From Planctomycetaceae bacterium (GTDB lineage: Bacteria > Planctomycetota > Planctomycetia > Pirellulales > Thermoguttaceae), in contig JAISJZ010000291.1 of assembly GCA_031261125.1 (NCBI GenBank), positions 1-5,820 of the forward strand: a stretch of 5,820 nucleotides of DNA. Reading direction: 5' to 3'. Below the pieces are notes generated by a model that worked only from the letters and a program-made list of their open reading frames with translations, was not told the DNA's origin and made no database searches. The translations under genes were made by a program, and so were the position numbers. This document shows, piece after piece, positions 4,556 through 5,820 of the stretch; position 1 is the first letter of the stretch; each line of letters begins with the position of its first letter.

Positions 4556-5803
4556 ATGAACTATCGCAAAGCATTTACCCTTGTCGAACTGTTGGTCGTC
4601 ATCACGATTATCGGCATTTTGTCGTCGCTCATCACTGCCGGTGTAATGGGAGCGATGCGTTCGGCAAAGCAAGCCCGGATTAAGATGACAATGGGGCAGG
4701 TCGAACTTGCTCTCGAACAGTACAAGAACAAGTACGGCGAATACCCGCCGGATTGGTCCGACCAAAAAGCCGTCCTCCGCCACGTCAAAAAACGATGGCC
4801 CCGGTTTGTATTCACCACGACGACGGACGAAAACCAGTACATTGAATTCTGCTCTTTGCTCTACTATGCGTCAGGTTGGGACCCCAGACACGGCAATTCC
4901 TATACACCGGAAGATATGGCGTTTGCAGGCTCGCTTCCCTTTTGGCTCGGCGGTTTGCCGAATGATGCCAGAGGTGTTCGATATAATACAACGAATTCAA
5001 GATACGAACGTATCGAGAATGACGGCTCTTTCACAACCGTCAACCTTACCGACCCTCAACCGAATTGGAACAATAAGGAACTGACTTCCCTCATTGGATT
5101 TTCCGCAAATCCGGCGAACCCGTTTGATGTCGGTACGAAGGCGAACCGACCTTCGTTGGAAGAACCGACGATGGAATTTGAAGTCGGTAAAAATTTAGCA
5201 ATCTTTGTGCGGAACCCGAACCCGGATAATGTTAACGGGGACCGTTGTACCGCAGTGGCTTTTATTGACAGCGGTCCGATTGTATATTTCAGAGCATCAT
5301 CAGCACAAGGGGAACCGTTCGCTTACCGTGTTCCTGCGAACAGCGACGGCACTTGGAATAGTCCCGGTAATTGGTACGGTAATTTATTCTCCAACAACAC
5401 GGTTGGTGCTGACGGAAAAGACCGGTTTAAGACGCTTTGGAATAGAGACCAGTACGACAATAATAAAGACGGTTTCGGTTACAGGTTTGCACGAAATGAA
5501 AGTGCCGGATTAACACGGTTCTATCCCGGTATTGCTTGCCCTTATCTGCAAAAAGGCAATTATAACAGTGCCAATGACGGTAATAGCAATGTGTATTTTA
5601 ATCCGAAGAGTTATCAACTCGTCCATCCCGGTTTGGACGGCAAGTTCGGCGGTTGGCTGCCAAACGGTATTTATGGTAATGCAAGTAAAGGCGGTGAAGG
5701 ACGCGGTGCGGATTTAGCGACCGGCAACGGTGTAACGCAGTTTGACTTGGACAACATCGTGAACTTCGGCGACGGTGCGACGCTGAAGAGTTTGTTGCCG
5801 TAA
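4556..5803 (+). CDS. GspG-like prepilin/pseudopilin with long C-terminal region
   Basis: This 415-residue protein opens with a class III (type IV) prepilin signal: basic leader MNYRKA, then FTLVELLVVITIIGILSSL (7-25). Cleavage by prepilin peptidase is expected between Ala6 and Phe7, leaving Phe at position 1 and Glu at position 5 of the mature protein. The -1 residue is Ala instead of the usual Gly. The following helix KMTMGQVELALEQYKNKYGEYPPD resembles the GspG major pseudopilin. GspG is usually about 140-150 residues, so some 270 further residues are added. These include a DxNxDGxG loop (301-308) like calcium-binding loops, QLVHPGLDGKFGG (354-366), and an Asp-rich C-terminus with FDLDNIVNFGDG. 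The GLDGKFG plus terminal module is, from memory, typical of planctomycete prepilins. It is probably extruded by the PilB/PilC machinery upstream, but could be a minor pilin or secreted pseudopilin. A strong Shine-Dalgarno supports ATG 4556. No clear promoter was found in the 70-nt gap before it. Confidence 0.9.
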   Translation: MNYRKAFTLVELLVVITIIGILSSLITAGVMGAMRSAKQARIKMTMGQVELALEQYKNKYGEYPPDWSDQKAVLRHVKKRWPRFVFTTTTDENQYIEFCSLLYYASGWDPRHGNSYTPEDMAFAGSLPFWLGGLPNDARGVRYNTTNSRYERIENDGSFTTVNLTDPQPNWNNKELTSLIGFSANPANPFDVGTKANRPSLEEPTMEFEVGKNLAIFVRNPNPDNVNGDRCTAVAFIDSGPIVYFRASSAQGEPFAYRVPANSDGTWNSPGNWYGNLFSNNTVGADGKDRFKTLWNRDQYDNNKDGFGYRFARNESAGLTRFYPGIACPYLQKGNYNSANDGNSNVYFNPKSYQLVHPGLDGKFGGWLPNGIYGNASKGGEGRGADLATGNGVTQFDLDNIVNFGDGATLKSLLP

Positions 5804-5810
5804 GCAAAGT

Positions 5811-5820
5811 ACATTTAGCC
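5811..5820 (+). repeat. Second copy of ACATTTAGCC, after the prepilin stop, cut by window end
   Basis: This is identical to 4489-4498 and begins 7 nt after the TAA of the prepilin gene. Whether the similarity continues (the first copy runs on as GCCGAG) cannot be seen because the window ends here. Confidence 0.3.

Overview
The window looks like chromosomal DNA of a planctomycete (Planctomycetota) of intermediate GC. The evidence is family resemblance recognised by eye: the C-terminal half of the PilT, an inner-membrane platform protein with an extra segment before its second VGEETGEL motif, and a long GspG-like prepilin ending in a GLDGKFG plus aspartate-rich module. No database search was possible, so the assignment is an inference; genus and family cannot be read from this sequence.

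All genes are on the plus strand. 1-555 is the C-terminal part of a PilT-type retraction ATPase cut by the window edge. 627-2339 is a complete PilB/GspE-type assembly ATPase with an MshEN-like N-terminus, both nucleotide-binding motifs and the tetracysteine zinc site. 2378-3703 is the PilC/GspF-type platform protein. 3759-4094 and 4072-4485 are an overlapping MNT nucleotidyltransferase / HEPN pair, a type known as a toxin-antitoxin-like module. 4556-5803 is a 415-residue prepilin/pseudopilin with a GspG-like N-terminus. No stretch over 100 bases lacks a gene. No rRNA, tRNA, CRISPR array, transposase or integrase was seen.

PilB, PilC, PilT and the prepilin form the core of a type IV filament machine: PilB powers assembly on the PilC platform, PilT powers disassembly, and the prepilin is the extruded subunit. 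Whether the product is a type IV pilus or a type II secretion pseudopilus cannot be decided here; PilT favours a retractile pilus and the GspG-like subunit favours a pseudopilus. The MNT-HEPN pair has no obvious role in this machine and looks like an accessory insertion, with somewhat lower GC in the sampled HEPN region.

The intergenic gaps carry small structured or repeated sequences: a perfect 18-bp palindrome after pilT, degenerate heptanucleotide repeats (ACTATCM type) directly before the pilB and pilC starts in place of a Shine-Dalgarno, a GC-rich stem-loop between pilC and the MNT gene, and a 10-mer shared just after the HEPN and prepilin stops. I see no clearly new biological system. 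The points most worth checking are the heptamers at gene starts, the extra hydrophobic segment in PilC, and the MNT-HEPN pair inside the filament cluster.
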